Counted from the stretch's first letter, positions 1 to 8,735 are shown. The stretch is 64,000 nt of DNA from Streptomyces sp. NBRC 110611 (GCF_001590865.1 NZ_BBUY01000002.1:72487-136486), one strand, 5' to 3'. Notes: generated by a model not told the origin, from the sequence alone. Translations and numbers: made by a program.

Positions 1-2
1 AG

Positions 3-1169
3 GCCAACGACGCCCCCGGGGACCACCACGGCCGCTCCGGACCGGTCACCCTGCGCACCGTCCCGCCCCGCGACCCGTGCGGGGCGGCCCTGCTGGAGGC
101 CTGTGCGGCGGCCGGCATCCCCGTCACCGCGTTCAACAACGGCAAGACCGTCGTCCGCGGCGCCAACTGGTTCCAGATCAACTGCCGCCCCGACGGCACC
201 CGTTCCTCCTCCTCGGTGTCCTACCTCCACCCCGTCATGGGCACCCGCCGCAACCTCGACGTACGCACCGGCCTCCAGGCCAAACGGCTGAACATCGACT
301 CCTCCGGGCGCTGCACCGGGGTGGACTACCTCGCCCCCGACCTGATCCACACCCGTACCGTGAACGCCCGCCGCGAGGTGATCGTCTCCTGCGGCGCGAT
401 CGACTCCCCCAAGCTTCTGATGCTCTCCGGTATCGGCCCGGCCGACCATCTCGTCGCCACCGGCATCGAACCGCTCGTCGACTCCCGCGGCGTCGGCGCG
501 AACCTGCAGGACCACCCCGAGGGCGTGATCATGTGGGAGGCCGCACAGCCGATGGTGACCGCCTCCACCCAGTGGTGGGAGATCGGCATCTTCGCCGACA
601 CCGAGCCCGGCCTGGACCGCCCGGACCTGATGTTCCACTACGGCTCGGTGCCCTTCGACATGAACACCTACCGCCGGGGCTACCCCACCTCGGAGAACGC
701 CTTCTGCCTCACCCCGAACGTCACCCGCGCCCGCTCGCTGGGCACCGTACGCCTGCGCACCCGCGACTTCCGCGACAAGCCCAAGGTCGATCCGCGCTAC
801 TTCACCGACGCACACGACGTACGGGTGATGACCCACGGTCTCCGCCTCGCCCGCGAGATCGTCTCCCAGCCGCCGATGGCTGCCTGGGCCGCCGCCGAAC
901 TCGCCCCCGGCCCCGCCGTCCAGTCCGACGCCGAACTCCTCGCCTACCTCCGCGACACCCACAACACCGTCTACCACCCCGCCTGCACGGTCCGGATGGG
1001 CGCCCCCGACGATCCGGCGGCCCCGCTCGACCCCCAGCTCCGGGTCAAGGGTGTGACGGGCCTGCGGGTGGCCGATGGCTCCGTGATGCCGTTCCTGACG
1101 GCGGTGAACCCGTGCATCACCACGATGATGATCGGGGAGAAGTGCGCGGACCTGATCAAGGCGGGGTGA
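3..1169 (+). CDS. GMC family oxidoreductase (choline dehydrogenase-like), 5' end missing
   Basis: The gene is open from the left edge of the window, so the N-terminal FAD-binding GxGxxG region is not visible. What remains (about 388 residues) is the middle and C-terminal part of a glucose-methanol-choline oxidoreductase. It has the ND..HG..GP substrate-domain entry, a 'VSCGAIDSPKLLMLSGIGP' segment (GMC signature 2), the 'HPACTVRMG' motif with the catalytic His near the C-terminus, and a final 'NPCITTMMIGEKCADLI' segment holding the second active-site position. Such flavoenzymes oxidise alcohols (choline, sugars, sterols, polyethylene glycol); the substrate cannot be told here. It is the last gene before a 490-bp gap. 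Family confidence is high, specific function unknown. Confidence 0.9.
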   Translation, partial: ANDAPGDHHGRSGPVTLRTVPPRDPCGAALLEACAAAGIPVTAFNNGKTVVRGANWFQINCRPDGTRSSSSVSYLHPVMGTRRNLDVRTGLQAKRLNIDSSGRCTGVDYLAPDLIHTRTVNARREVIVSCGAIDSPKLLMLSGIGPADHLVATGIEPLVDSRGVGANLQDHPEGVIMWEAAQPMVTASTQWWEIGIFADTEPGLDRPDLMFHYGSVPFDMNTYRRGYPTSENAFCLTPNVTRARSLGTVRLRTRDFRDKPKVDPRYFTDAHDVRVMTHGLRLAREIVSQPPMAAWAAAELAPGPAVQSDAELLAYLRDTHNTVYHPACTVRMGAPDDPAAPLDPQLRVKGVTGLRVADGSVMPFLTAVNPCITTMMIGEKCADLIKAG

Positions 1170-1212
1170 CCACAGCCGGTGGCGGGTGAGCACAGCAGAG
1201 ACCTACGAGGTG

Positions 1213-1300
1213 GGCTCCCTTCGCCGGCATTGTCCGGATCAGGTGCTTGGGGGTCGCCGTCCGGTCTTTACGACCTTTCAGCCTCTCAGCCCGATCTTTC
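1213..1300 (-). promoter_or_regulatory. TPP (thi-box) riboswitch-like element, orphan
   Basis: Read on the minus strand, this stretch contains the two conserved halves of a thiamine pyrophosphate riboswitch. The first is GGGCTGAGAGG (complement of 1282-1292). The second, after about 40 nt with a possible P3 hairpin, is CCTGATCCGGACAATGCCGG followed by CGAAGGGAG (complement of 1215-1243), matching the family core CTGATCYGG-(A/G)TNATGCCGGCG-AAGGGA. The 5' strand of P1/P2 is not obvious, so the 5' limit is uncertain. Downstream on the same strand lies only the antisense of the GMC gene; there is no thiamine gene in the window. It may be a remnant, or may control an antisense transcript. Confidence 0.6.
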
Positions 1301-1380
1301 CTCATATGTCCTCGGCGAGAGCCAGAGCCCTCTTCCCCGAGGCCAGTCGGATCGAACTCCCTCGCTCGCCCCGTAGGCCG

Positions 1381-1659
1381 GTCTTCAGGATACTACGGCC
1401 AACCCCCGCAGAACACCCAATACAGACATTTTCCAGATATCCACCTTTACCCACCCACCGCACAGCCACTTACCGCACACCCGCACACACTCACGGTGAA
1501 AACAAGGCATGAATATGCGTGTGACACAGGCGCGCCCCGACTGACACGCACCTTCTCTGCATTAGCATCACGTTTGCACCTTTTTGGTCGTTTTATTGCA
1601 GATGGCGTTGCAGAGAGCATCGGGCCGACCGGGCGCACTACGGGGCGCTGCGCCCCTGG
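1381..1659 (+). other. AT-richer leader region upstream of the DUF362 gene
   Basis: This stretch between the riboswitch-like element and the DUF362 gene is clearly less GC-rich than its surroundings, with T-rich runs around 1570-1600. It holds no recognisable gene. It probably carries the promoter for the DUF362-SDR pair. The reading frame of the DUF362 gene stays open upstream to at least about 1561, but I found no ATG, GTG or TTG in that frame in the part I checked. Confidence 0.4.
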
Positions 1660-3807
1660 GTGGAGGCCATGGAGAAGATCCGCACCGAGGACGACACGAC
1701 CACCGTCGCCGCCGTGGTCCGGTCCACCCGGACCCGGCCGCTGCCGCCCGCACACCTGCTGGCGGACGCGGTCGCCCGGGCCGGGCTCTGGCAGCGGCTC
1801 GCCGCACGCGCGGCCGGGGATCCGGGTGGGCTGGCGGTGATACTGACGCCGGGAACATCCGCGTACGGCGACCCCACGACCGCGGTCAGCGCCGTGCTCG
1901 TGGAGCACCTCATCGACCTGCTGTGTGACAGGGGCTACCGGAACATCGCCGTCGGAGCCGCCCGCTGCGGCCCGGATGTATGGCTCGAGGGCCCCGGGTT
2001 CCGTGCGGCCTGTCGCCGGCTCGGCTACGGCGGGCGCACCCACCGCGGCAACACCTACCGGGTCGTCGACCTGTCCGAGGACATCGAACCGGCCGGATTC
2101 CCCTCGTCCAGCGTGCTGCACGGCAGCGGAATGGCGCGCGGCTGGCTGGCGGCGGGCTTCCGGATCAACATCGCGAAGAACTGCACCCACCCGGAGTTCG
2201 GGTACGCCCTCTGCCTGGCCAATCTGCTGGGTGTGCTGCCGCACGCCGACAAACACCATCACTACCGGGCCCGGCGCGACGGCGCCGAGGTCGTCGTGGA
2301 TCTGCTCCGTGCCCACGCACCGGACTTCCACCTCATCGACGCGGTGGTGAGCAGTCACGGGTGCGCCGGATCGTACGTGGGCAAACCGCTGGAGACGGGG
2401 ACGGTCATCGCCTCGCCGGACGGGGCGCTGGCGGACATGGCCGGTGCCCTGCTCATGCGCGTCGACCCCGTCTCGTCGCCGCTCAACGCGCGGGTGCTCA
2501 ACGACCGCGGGCTGCCGGACGGCTACCGCCTCGACGGGGACCTGACGCCGTACCAGGGGTGGCGCAATCCGCCGAGAGCCCTGGTCGAGGCGGTGCGCCG
2601 GCTCGACCCGGACGGCCGGGCCCACCGGCTGTTCAGCATCGCCTCCTGGCAGGTGGCGCCGGACGCGGCGGAGATCACCGATCCCGCGCTGGCGCGGCTG
2701 TCCCGGATCCTCACCACGCTGATCCGGGTCGCGGACGAGAACCCGGCGGCCTCCGCCGCCCTCTGCGCGGTGATCGGAGCGGCCGCCTCCGCGTCGTCCA
2801 CCGTACGGGCATGGCGTACCGGGTACGGGAAGGAGAAGATCCGGCGCCGGGACGTCTCCCTCGCCCTCGACCCGGACGCCTATACCCACCGGGACTTCGA
2901 CCGGATCGACGCGCTCCTCCAGCCGCTGGAAGGAGTGATCGACGCGCTCCCCCCGGATGCCTGGCTGATGCGGTGGCAACACCTGGGCAGCTCGATCCTC
3001 TTCGGCTGCGAACGCACCGTCAGCGCGCCGTACGCGGAGTTCGTGCGCCGGGTGGACATCAGCCGGACCATCAGCTACATGACCGACTACCTGGGCGGAC
3101 GGGTCCATGTGGTGTCCCGCGACGCGCAGGGGCGGCCCACCCGCCAGATCGAACGCAACCTGTACCTGGCACAGCCGAACTACATGGCGTTCTACGGCGG
3201 TCCGCCCATCGATGTGTGCAAGCTCGAGTCGATCAGCTACGGGGAGCGGTCGCAGCGGATCGCCTGGCGGACGGTCCACAGCCCGAACGGCTCCGCCGAG
3301 TACGACGACGGTTCGGTGGCCTTCCTCCCGGCGGACGGCGGCGCCCGGACCCGGATCGTGGTCCGGGTGCGCCAGCGGTTCACGCTGCCGCTGACCTGGC
3401 AGGTCTTCCGTCCCGAAACCCGGCCGAAGCTCAGGGACCCGCTGGTGCAGGACTCCTATCAGCGGTTCTTCACCCGCACGCTCGACAACTTCGAGGCGCA
3501 GTACGAGGGGCGGCCGTTCCGGATCGGCCGCCCCTGGCAGGAGCGTGACGACATGCTGGCCGCCGAACTGCCCACCCAGCGCCTGACCGCGGCCGCCCGG
3601 CTCGTACGGAGCCTCGCCTCGCAGGCCCTGGCCGTGCCGAGACTGCCGGGACAGCTGGGGCCGGACGGCTTCCGGCATGTCGCGCCCGGCGATGTCCCGT
3701 CCCGTTTCGGGCTGTTCGAGGAGTTCCGGGAGGCGCTGCGTCCCGCGGTCACCGGTTTCTGGCAGGGGCTGCGCGACGCCGCGGCCCGGGACAGGCGATC
3801 GAGGTAG
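1660..3807 (+). CDS. DUF362 domain protein fused to an SRPBCC-like domain
   Basis: The 715-residue protein has an N-terminal DUF362-like part (about residues 50-330). It shows the 'YRNIAVGAARCGPDVWLEG' segment, 'INIAKNCTHPEFGYALCLAN' with the family's Asn/Lys/His arrangement, and a 'HGCAGSYVGKPLETGTVIAS' segment typical of the nucleotide-like core. The C-terminal third (about 460-620) looks like an SRPBCC/START-type lipid- or ligand-binding fold. DUF362 proteins are poorly characterised and often associated with iron-sulfur or radical chemistry; no CxxCxxC ferredoxin motif is visible here. The start is GTG 1660 or ATG 1669; a GGAGG at 1662-1666 is too close to the ATG to decide. An SDR gene follows after 5 bp, so the two are likely one operon. 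Function is unknown. Confidence 0.75.
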   Translation: MEAMEKIRTEDDTTTVAAVVRSTRTRPLPPAHLLADAVARAGLWQRLAARAAGDPGGLAVILTPGTSAYGDPTTAVSAVLVEHLIDLLCDRGYRNIAVGAARCGPDVWLEGPGFRAACRRLGYGGRTHRGNTYRVVDLSEDIEPAGFPSSSVLHGSGMARGWLAAGFRINIAKNCTHPEFGYALCLANLLGVLPHADKHHHYRARRDGAEVVVDLLRAHAPDFHLIDAVVSSHGCAGSYVGKPLETGTVIASPDGALADMAGALLMRVDPVSSPLNARVLNDRGLPDGYRLDGDLTPYQGWRNPPRALVEAVRRLDPDGRAHRLFSIASWQVAPDAAEITDPALARLSRILTTLIRVADENPAASAALCAVIGAAASASSTVRAWRTGYGKEKIRRRDVSLALDPDAYTHRDFDRIDALLQPLEGVIDALPPDAWLMRWQHLGSSILFGCERTVSAPYAEFVRRVDISRTISYMTDYLGGRVHVVSRDAQGRPTRQIERNLYLAQPNYMAFYGGPPIDVCKLESISYGERSQRIAWRTVHSPNGSAEYDDGSVAFLPADGGARTRIVVRVRQRFTLPLTWQVFRPETRPKLRDPLVQDSYQRFFTRTLDNFEAQYEGRPFRIGRPWQERDDMLAAELPTQRLTAAARLVRSLASQALAVPRLPGQLGPDGFRHVAPGDVPSRFGLFEEFREALRPAVTGFWQGLRDAAARDRRSR

Positions 3808-3812
3808 TCACT

Positions 3813-4892
3813 GTGAAAGCGTGTGTGACCGGAGCCACCGGACTCGTCGGTGCCCAGGTGGTGCGCGCCCTGCTGGGCGCCGGCCATGAGGTGCGGGCGC
3901 TGGTCCGCCGAAGCAGCGACACGCGGCACCTGCGTGCGCTCGGCGTACCCGTGGTCCACGCGGATCTCCGTACTCCCGCCTCCTTGCGGCCCGCGTTCGA
4001 GGACTGCGAGACCGTGTTCCACTGCGCCGCCGTCTTCGCGTACTGGGACATCACCCGGGAGGAACTGGCCCGGGCCAATGTGGACGGCACCCGCGAGGTG
4101 CTGCGGGCGGCAGCGGCGGCGGGAGTCCGGCGGGTGGTGGTGACCTCGTCGTCGGTCACCTGCGGTTCGTCCGACGGTCCGGCGACCCGTGACGAGACCG
4201 GGCTGCCCGGCGAGGAGTATCTGCCGGACTACTTCCTCACCAAGCTGGAGCAGGAGCGGGCAGCGCTCGCCTCGGGCGCCGAACTGGGGCTGGAGGTGGT
4301 GGCCGCCTGTCCGACCATCGTGGTCGGCGGACCCGACTGGCGGCTGGTACCCAGCAACGCGCTGCTCACCCGGTATCTGGCCGATCCGCTGCGCACCACC
4401 TACCCGGGCGGCTGCAACATCGTCTCGGTCCGGGACATCGCCGACGGCCATGTCCTGCTCGCGGAGAAGGGGGCCGCCGGGGAGCGCTATCTGCTGGGCG
4501 GTGAGAACTGGGCGTGGCGGACCATCCACCAGACCGTCTCGGAGCTGTGCGGCACCCATGGGCCGTGGGCCACCGCCACGCACACCGGCGCGTACCTGGC
4601 GGCGACGGTGGCGGAGATCCGGGCCGTACTGAACGCCCGGCCGCCCTCGACCACCCGCGCGGAGGCCCGGACGATGGGCCGGTACTACTGGTACCGGCAC
4701 GGAAAGGCCGCTGCCCTCGGGTACACGCCGCGGCCGGCCCGCCAGGCCCTCGCCGAGGCGCTCGGCTGGCTGGTGACCAGCCCGCACCTGCCCGACCGGG
4801 TCAGGTCCGGGCTGCGGCCGCATCCGGAGGTCATGAGTGCCCGGGAGCTGCTTCCCCGGCAACTGGACGAGGCAGTCGGCGCGCTGAGCTGA
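3813..4892 (+). CDS. NAD(P)-dependent epimerase/dehydratase, extended SDR
   Basis: The 359-residue protein starts at GTG 3813, 5 bp after the DUF362 stop, so it is probably translated from the same mRNA. It begins with a Rossmann motif (TGATGLVG, residues 6-13). It has the SDR catalytic set: 'VVTSSSVT' (Ser) and 'PDYFLTKLEQE' (YxxxK). A 'NVDGTREVLRAA' segment is typical of extended SDRs such as dihydroflavonol 4-reductases, 3-beta-hydroxysteroid dehydrogenases and HpnA-type sugar epimerases. The substrate is not predictable, but the pairing with a DUF362-SRPBCC protein suggests a hydrophobic ligand. The length is normal for the family. Confidence 0.85.
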   Translation: MKACVTGATGLVGAQVVRALLGAGHEVRALVRRSSDTRHLRALGVPVVHADLRTPASLRPAFEDCETVFHCAAVFAYWDITREELARANVDGTREVLRAAAAAGVRRVVVTSSSVTCGSSDGPATRDETGLPGEEYLPDYFLTKLEQERAALASGAELGLEVVAACPTIVVGGPDWRLVPSNALLTRYLADPLRTTYPGGCNIVSVRDIADGHVLLAEKGAAGERYLLGGENWAWRTIHQTVSELCGTHGPWATATHTGAYLAATVAEIRAVLNARPPSTTRAEARTMGRYYWYRHGKAAALGYTPRPARQALAEALGWLVTSPHLPDRVRSGLRPHPEVMSARELLPRQLDEAVGALS

Positions 4893-4972
4893 CCCCGCTG
4901 CCCGGCAGGGCGTCCCCCCCCCCGCCGATCATTGCCGCATGTTCTGCATCTGCTGCATGTGCTGCATGTGCT

Positions 4973-5389
4973 TCATTGCTTCGTCCGCCTGGAGCGGGGC
5001 GAGGGCGACGGACCGGTCTTCGCGGCCTTCGGTCCCCCGCCTCCGCCGCCGGCCCGGTCGTCCGGCCCGCTCTCCTCCGCGGACGCGCGCAACTGCTCCC
5101 ACAGGCGCTGCTCGTGCTCCCGGGTCAGCTCCACCACGCCCCGGGCGTAGTCGACGCCGAGTCCGCCCAGCGCCGAGGCGAACTTCATGCCCTCGTCGCC
5201 GACGAACTTCCAGTACGTCCGGTTGATGCCGCCCCAGGTGGGTTTGCCGTTGAGCAGCCCGGTCATCAGCTCCGCGTAGTCACCCCACATCGCGCTCTGG
5301 AGCTCGGCGATCCGGACTGCCGTGGTCCGGAAGTGTTCCCAGCTTCGCCGGAGTTCGGCGTTCAGCTCTTCGGTCGTCTCGGTGCTCAT
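4973..5389 (-). CDS. small helical protein, unknown function
   Basis: This protein of about 138 residues starts at ATG 5389, which overlaps the stop of the upstream propeller gene as ATGA. A GAGGAG ribosome site sits 5 nt before it, so this start is preferred to the in-frame GTG at 5395. The sequence is rich in Trp, Glu and Arg and looks mostly helical (about residues 10-110, with a TW-GGINRTYWKFVGDEGMKF segment). It is followed by a Gly run and a basic, Ser/Pro-rich tail. The overall look is phasin-like, but I see no diagnostic motif. It is translationally coupled to the beta-propeller protein and probably works with it. Confidence 0.7.
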   Translation of the reverse strand: MSTETTEELNAELRRSWEHFRTTAVRIAELQSAMWGDYAELMTGLLNGKPTWGGINRTYWKFVGDEGMKFASALGGLGVDYARGVVELTREHEQRLWEQLRASAEESGPDDRAGGGGGGPKAAKTGPSPSPRSRRTKQ

Positions 5390-6654
5390 GGACACTCCTC
5401 AGATCGGGGCCCGGCAGGGGCCGGGACCGGGCTCAACAGGGTGCTGTGGTGGAACCCCAGCCGGGGATCGGTCCAGACAGGCAGATCGGGAAGGTACGCG
5501 CGCAGCTCCGGCATCTCGACCCGCAGCCGCACGGCATTGGCGGGATAGTCGTACACGGTGATCGTGTTGAGTCCGCGGTTGGCGGTGAACAGCAGTTTCT
5601 GGTCGGCGGAGAGCTGGCAGGCGTAGACCGAGTCGAGCAGCGTGCCACGCGTGACCCGCAGTGCGCCGACGAAGTGCCTGCTGCTCGGGGCGAGGGATCC
5701 CCGGGTGAACGCGTCGGTGACCTGCCGGGCGGCCTGCCGGGCGGAGCGCATCTGCGCGGACAGTGCCGGCCGTTCGTCGATGACACGGTACGAGATGAAG
5801 TCGTCGAGGTCGATCATGACGATGGTGCCGCTGCCGCCGTTGCAGTAGATCAGCTCACGGTCGGAGAGGCAGACGTCCGAGTTGATGTGCGCGGGCACGC
5901 TCTGACCGCAGGTCCAGTGCCGCAGGATCTGCCCGGTACCGGCGTCGATCTCGAACACGTACTCCTTGAAGTAGGCCATGGCCCATTCGTGCCAGTCCCT
6001 GCCCTCCTGAGGATGCACCCGGAAGGACAGTGCGTAGAAGATGTCCTCCTGCGGATGGCAGGCCACATGCCAGCAGGTCGTCGGCAAGGGGATCCGCCGG
6101 GCGACCTGCTTGTCGAGATCGAAGACGCCGACCTCGGCGGCCTCTCCCTGCCCCGGGTGGTCCATCCCTCCGTAGACGAGGTAGCGGCCGGAGGCGGTGC
6201 GCTTCATGGCATGCGGAAGTTTGAGCAGGTGATCGCCGATCCGCTCGGCCTTGGTCGGGCGGTCGAGGTCCACCAGCCAGAGGCCGTCGCCGATCGCGGT
6301 GACACCCTGGGTGTTGTCCAGCCACACGATGTGCGTGCTGCTCTTGAGGGACGCGTCCGGGGTTTCGAACCGCAAGGTGGAGACCCGCTCGCGCTCGTCC
6401 AGCGACTGGGCGTCGTAGAACAGGAGCTGCTGCCCGGCGTTGCCGAGGAACCCGAACTTCCGGTCGGGCGTGACGCTGACGGCATGGCCGCCGGCCACTC
6501 CGTCGTAGTACTGCACGCGGTAGGCGTACTCGCCGCTGTCCGGGTTGTAGCGGAAGAGGCAGACGCCGGCCGCACCCTCCAGGCCGTTCAAGCCGTTGCC
6601 GTCGAGGGCGATATGGAAGGCATAGGGATAGCGGTCGGTTGATGCAGCCATCAT
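5386..6654 (-). CDS. beta-propeller (WD40/YVTN-like) protein, unknown function
   Basis: The 422-residue cytoplasmic-looking protein has no signal peptide. It has repeated blades such as 'KFGFLGNAGQQLLFYDAQSL', 'GEAAEVGVFDLDKQVAR' and 'QKLLFTANRGLNTITVYDYP', the pattern of YVTN/lactonase-like seven-bladed propellers. Cys and His residues in 'TTCWHVACHPQEDIFYALSF' could bind metal, but this is only a possibility. It starts at ATG 6654 (a second ATG follows at once) behind an AGGACGG site, and its stop overlaps the start of the 138-residue partner. It may act as a binding scaffold or a lactonase-type enzyme; no catalytic set is evident. Confidence 0.75.
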   Translation of the reverse strand: MMAASTDRYPYAFHIALDGNGLNGLEGAAGVCLFRYNPDSGEYAYRVQYYDGVAGGHAVSVTPDRKFGFLGNAGQQLLFYDAQSLDERERVSTLRFETPDASLKSSTHIVWLDNTQGVTAIGDGLWLVDLDRPTKAERIGDHLLKLPHAMKRTASGRYLVYGGMDHPGQGEAAEVGVFDLDKQVARRIPLPTTCWHVACHPQEDIFYALSFRVHPQEGRDWHEWAMAYFKEYVFEIDAGTGQILRHWTCGQSVPAHINSDVCLSDRELIYCNGGSGTIVMIDLDDFISYRVIDERPALSAQMRSARQAARQVTDAFTRGSLAPSSRHFVGALRVTRGTLLDSVYACQLSADQKLLFTANRGLNTITVYDYPANAVRLRVEMPELRAYLPDLPVWTDPRLGFHHSTLLSPVPAPAGPRSEECP

Positions 6655-6908
6655 GGACCGTCCTACCGTGGTGACACCGTGTCGCTTACGGGGGATTCAT
6701 CCATGCGCCCAGCCTCCATGGATCATCGTACGAGGGGTGTGATCGGGCCGCATGTCGCCCGACAACGGCTGTGACAGCGGATCGGCGTGTCCGCGGGAGC
6801 AGGACCGGAGGGCATACGAAGTGGTCCGGCGCTCCCCATTTTGTCACCCCGAGTGTTCAAGATCTTGCTTTACGGGCCCCCTCGGCCTGTCGGCCCTCCC
6901 CATGCGAC

Positions 6909-6925
6909 GTCAACCAAGGGTTGAC
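6909..6925. promoter_or_regulatory. palindromic operator 1 of the Clp-N/HTH gene
   Basis: This is a perfect 7-bp inverted repeat, GTCAACC-AAG-GGTTGAC. The same palindrome with a different 3-bp centre recurs 29 bp downstream. The rest of the 302-bp gap between the propeller gene and the Clp-N gene shows no gene. The arrangement points to a dimeric HTH regulator bound at two sites on one DNA face or nearly so, most simply the adjacent HTH-containing Clp-N protein itself. Confidence 0.75.
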
Positions 6926-6937
6926 GATCCGGGCGCC

Positions 6938-6954
6938 GTCAACCTACGGTTGAC
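6938..6954. promoter_or_regulatory. palindromic operator 2 of the Clp-N/HTH gene
   Basis: This is a perfect inverted repeat, GTCAACC-TAC-GGTTGAC, ending 2 bp before the ATG at 6957. There is no room for a Shine-Dalgarno site between it and the start codon. The mRNA is therefore probably leaderless or very short-leadered, and binding here would block the promoter or the transcription start. Confidence 0.75.
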
Positions 6955-6956
6955 GC

Positions 6957-7778
6957 ATGGAGAAGAACCCCGAGCGGGACGCTCCCGCCGTTCAGATGTC
7001 CCAGCACGTCAGCCTCGACGCACTCATCCAGGCCATCAAGAAGGTCCACTCGAACGCGCTCGACCAGCTCACCGACGCGGTCCTCGCCGGCGAGTACCTC
7101 GGCGACGTGGCCGACCACCTCATCGGCCACTTCGTCGACCAGGCCCGCCGCTCCGGCGCCTCCTGGACCGACATCGGCAAGAGCATGGGCGTCACCAAGC
7201 AGGCGGCCCAGAAGCGCTTCGTACCGAAGGACCAGCCGGAACCCGACCCGGACCAGTCCTTCAGCCGCTACACCCCGCGCGCCCGCACCGCCGTCGTGGC
7301 CTCCCAGAACGAGGCGATCGCCGCCCACCACGACCGGATCACCACCCACCACCTCGTCCTCGGCCTGCTCGCCGACCCGAACAGCCTCGCCGCGATGACG
7401 ATCGCCGCCCAGGGCGTGGCGCTCGACCAGGTGCGCACGGCCACGGAACGCCGGCTCCCGCCCGGCGCGGAGGAGGTTCCCACCCTGGTCCCGTTCGACG
7501 CGGCCGCGAAGAAGGTCCTGGAGCTGACCTTCCGCGAGGCCCTGCGCCTCGGCCACAACTACATCGGCACCGAGCACATCCTGCTGGCCCTCCTGGAACA
7601 GGAAGGCGGCGACGGCCCGCTCACCGAGCTCGGCGTCACGAAGGAGGCGAGCGAGCGGTACGTCGCGGAGACGCTGAAGACGATCACGTCCCAGCTCAGG
7701 GAGGGGAAGGGACAGGAGAAGAAGGAAGGGGGAGAGGGCGAGCAGGGCGAGAAGGGCGGCAAGGGCGGCAAGGGGTAG
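6957..7778 (+). CDS. Clp N-terminal (ClpA/ClpC N-domain) protein with HTH-like region
   Basis: The 273-residue protein has an N-terminal helical region with a likely helix-turn-helix ('SWTDIGKSMGVTKQAAQKRF', about residues 64-83). Two Clp N-repeats follow: 'SRYTPRARTAVVASQNEA' with 'ITTHHLVLGLLADP', and 'AAKKVLELTFREALRLGHNY' with 'IGTEHILLALL'. The tail is Lys/Glu/Gly-rich. There is no AAA+ ATPase domain, so it is not a ClpA/ClpC chaperone; it may bind degrons or adaptors and also DNA. Two perfect 17-bp palindromes abut the start codon, which suggests autoregulation. Stand-alone Clp-N proteins with an HTH are common in actinomycetes but little studied. Confidence 0.85.
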   Translation: MEKNPERDAPAVQMSQHVSLDALIQAIKKVHSNALDQLTDAVLAGEYLGDVADHLIGHFVDQARRSGASWTDIGKSMGVTKQAAQKRFVPKDQPEPDPDQSFSRYTPRARTAVVASQNEAIAAHHDRITTHHLVLGLLADPNSLAAMTIAAQGVALDQVRTATERRLPPGAEEVPTLVPFDAAAKKVLELTFREALRLGHNYIGTEHILLALLEQEGGDGPLTELGVTKEASERYVAETLKTITSQLREGKGQEKKEGGEGEQGEKGGKGGKG

Positions 7779-7851
7779 CGCCCGTTCTTCTGATTTCCGG
7801 CATATGGCATTTATGCTGCTCAAATCCGCAATGTCCTAGGCTGCTGCGGAC

Positions 7852-8712
7852 GTGAGCAACTACAGCGCAGCCGCGGGTGCCTTCACCGCCCTCGCCGCCC
7901 TCACCCTGGCGTCCGCCCTCGCTGCCGGCACCCGCACCACCGACGACGGCCCGCAGCCGTCCGCCACCGCATCGCGCACCCCGCACGGGCTCACAACGGA
8001 CGACGGGAACGCGAACAAGGACAAGGCGGCGGGGACGCGGTGGAGTTACGAGGGTGCTGACGGCCCCGAGAAGTGGGGAGACCTCGATCCCTCCTTCACG
8101 CAGTGCAAGGCCGGGCGCCGGCAGTCACCCATCGACCTCACGAAGAACAGCGCGACCACGCACCCGGCCGAGGTGTCCATCGGATACCGGCCGGCCACCG
8201 TCACACTGGAGAACAGGGGGCACACCATCCAGGCCACCGCGCCCGGGGGCGGCACGCTCCGGGTCGGTGGCAGCCGGTACGAACTGCGGCAGTTCCACTT
8301 CCACTTGCCCAGCGAGCACACCGTCCAGGGCAAGGGCACGGCGATAGAGCTCCACTTCGTCCACCGGAATGCCCGGGGCCAACTCGCCGTGCTGGCCGTC
8401 CTGATGCGGGAGAGGCCGGGCGAGTCCGCCTTCGCGCCGCTGTGGAGAGCGCTCCCTGCCGCGAAGGGCGGGACCACGACGACCGACCGGCCCCTCGACC
8501 TCAACCGTCTGCTGCCCAGGGGCCGTGCCTACTTCCAGTACGCGGGCTCGCTCACCACTCCGCCGTGCACCGAAGGCGTGGTGTGGACCGTCCTGGCCCA
8601 GCCCGTCACCGTCTCGCCCGGCGAGGCCGCCCGCTACCGCACGCTCTTCCCCCTGAGCAACCGCCCCGTCCAGCCGCGACGCGACCGCGCGCTGTACTCC
8701 TCGGAGCGCTGA
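7852..8712 (+). CDS. alpha-class carbonic anhydrase, secreted
   Basis: The 286-residue protein hydrates CO2 to bicarbonate. It has an alpha-carbonic anhydrase fold with 'SPIDL' (substrate-pocket start), the zinc site 'LRQFHFHLPSEH' plus 'AIELHFVH' (three zinc His residues), and 'YAGSLTTPPCTEGVVW', the family's SLTTPPCtE..W signature. An Ala/Leu-rich N-terminus of about 26 residues, followed by a Thr/Pro/Asp linker, suggests export. All key residues are present, so it should be active. The start is GTG 7852; no strong ribosome site is seen. It is convergent with the two-component operon that follows. Confidence 0.93.
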   Translation: MSNYSAAAGAFTALAALTLASALAAGTRTTDDGPQPSATASRTPHGLTTDDGNANKDKAAGTRWSYEGADGPEKWGDLDPSFTQCKAGRRQSPIDLTKNSATTHPAEVSIGYRPATVTLENRGHTIQATAPGGGTLRVGGSRYELRQFHFHLPSEHTVQGKGTAIELHFVHRNARGQLAVLAVLMRERPGESAFAPLWRALPAAKGGTTTTDRPLDLNRLLPRGRAYFQYAGSLTTPPCTEGVVWTVLAQPVTVSPGEAARYRTLFPLSNRPVQPRRDRALYSSER

Positions 8713-8735
8713 TGCCCTCGCCGCCGGAACGGCGG

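Noticed and set aside
6957..7778. Full ClpC/ClpA chaperone
   Set aside because: No AAA+ modules, Walker motifs or ClpP loop; only the N-repeats are present.
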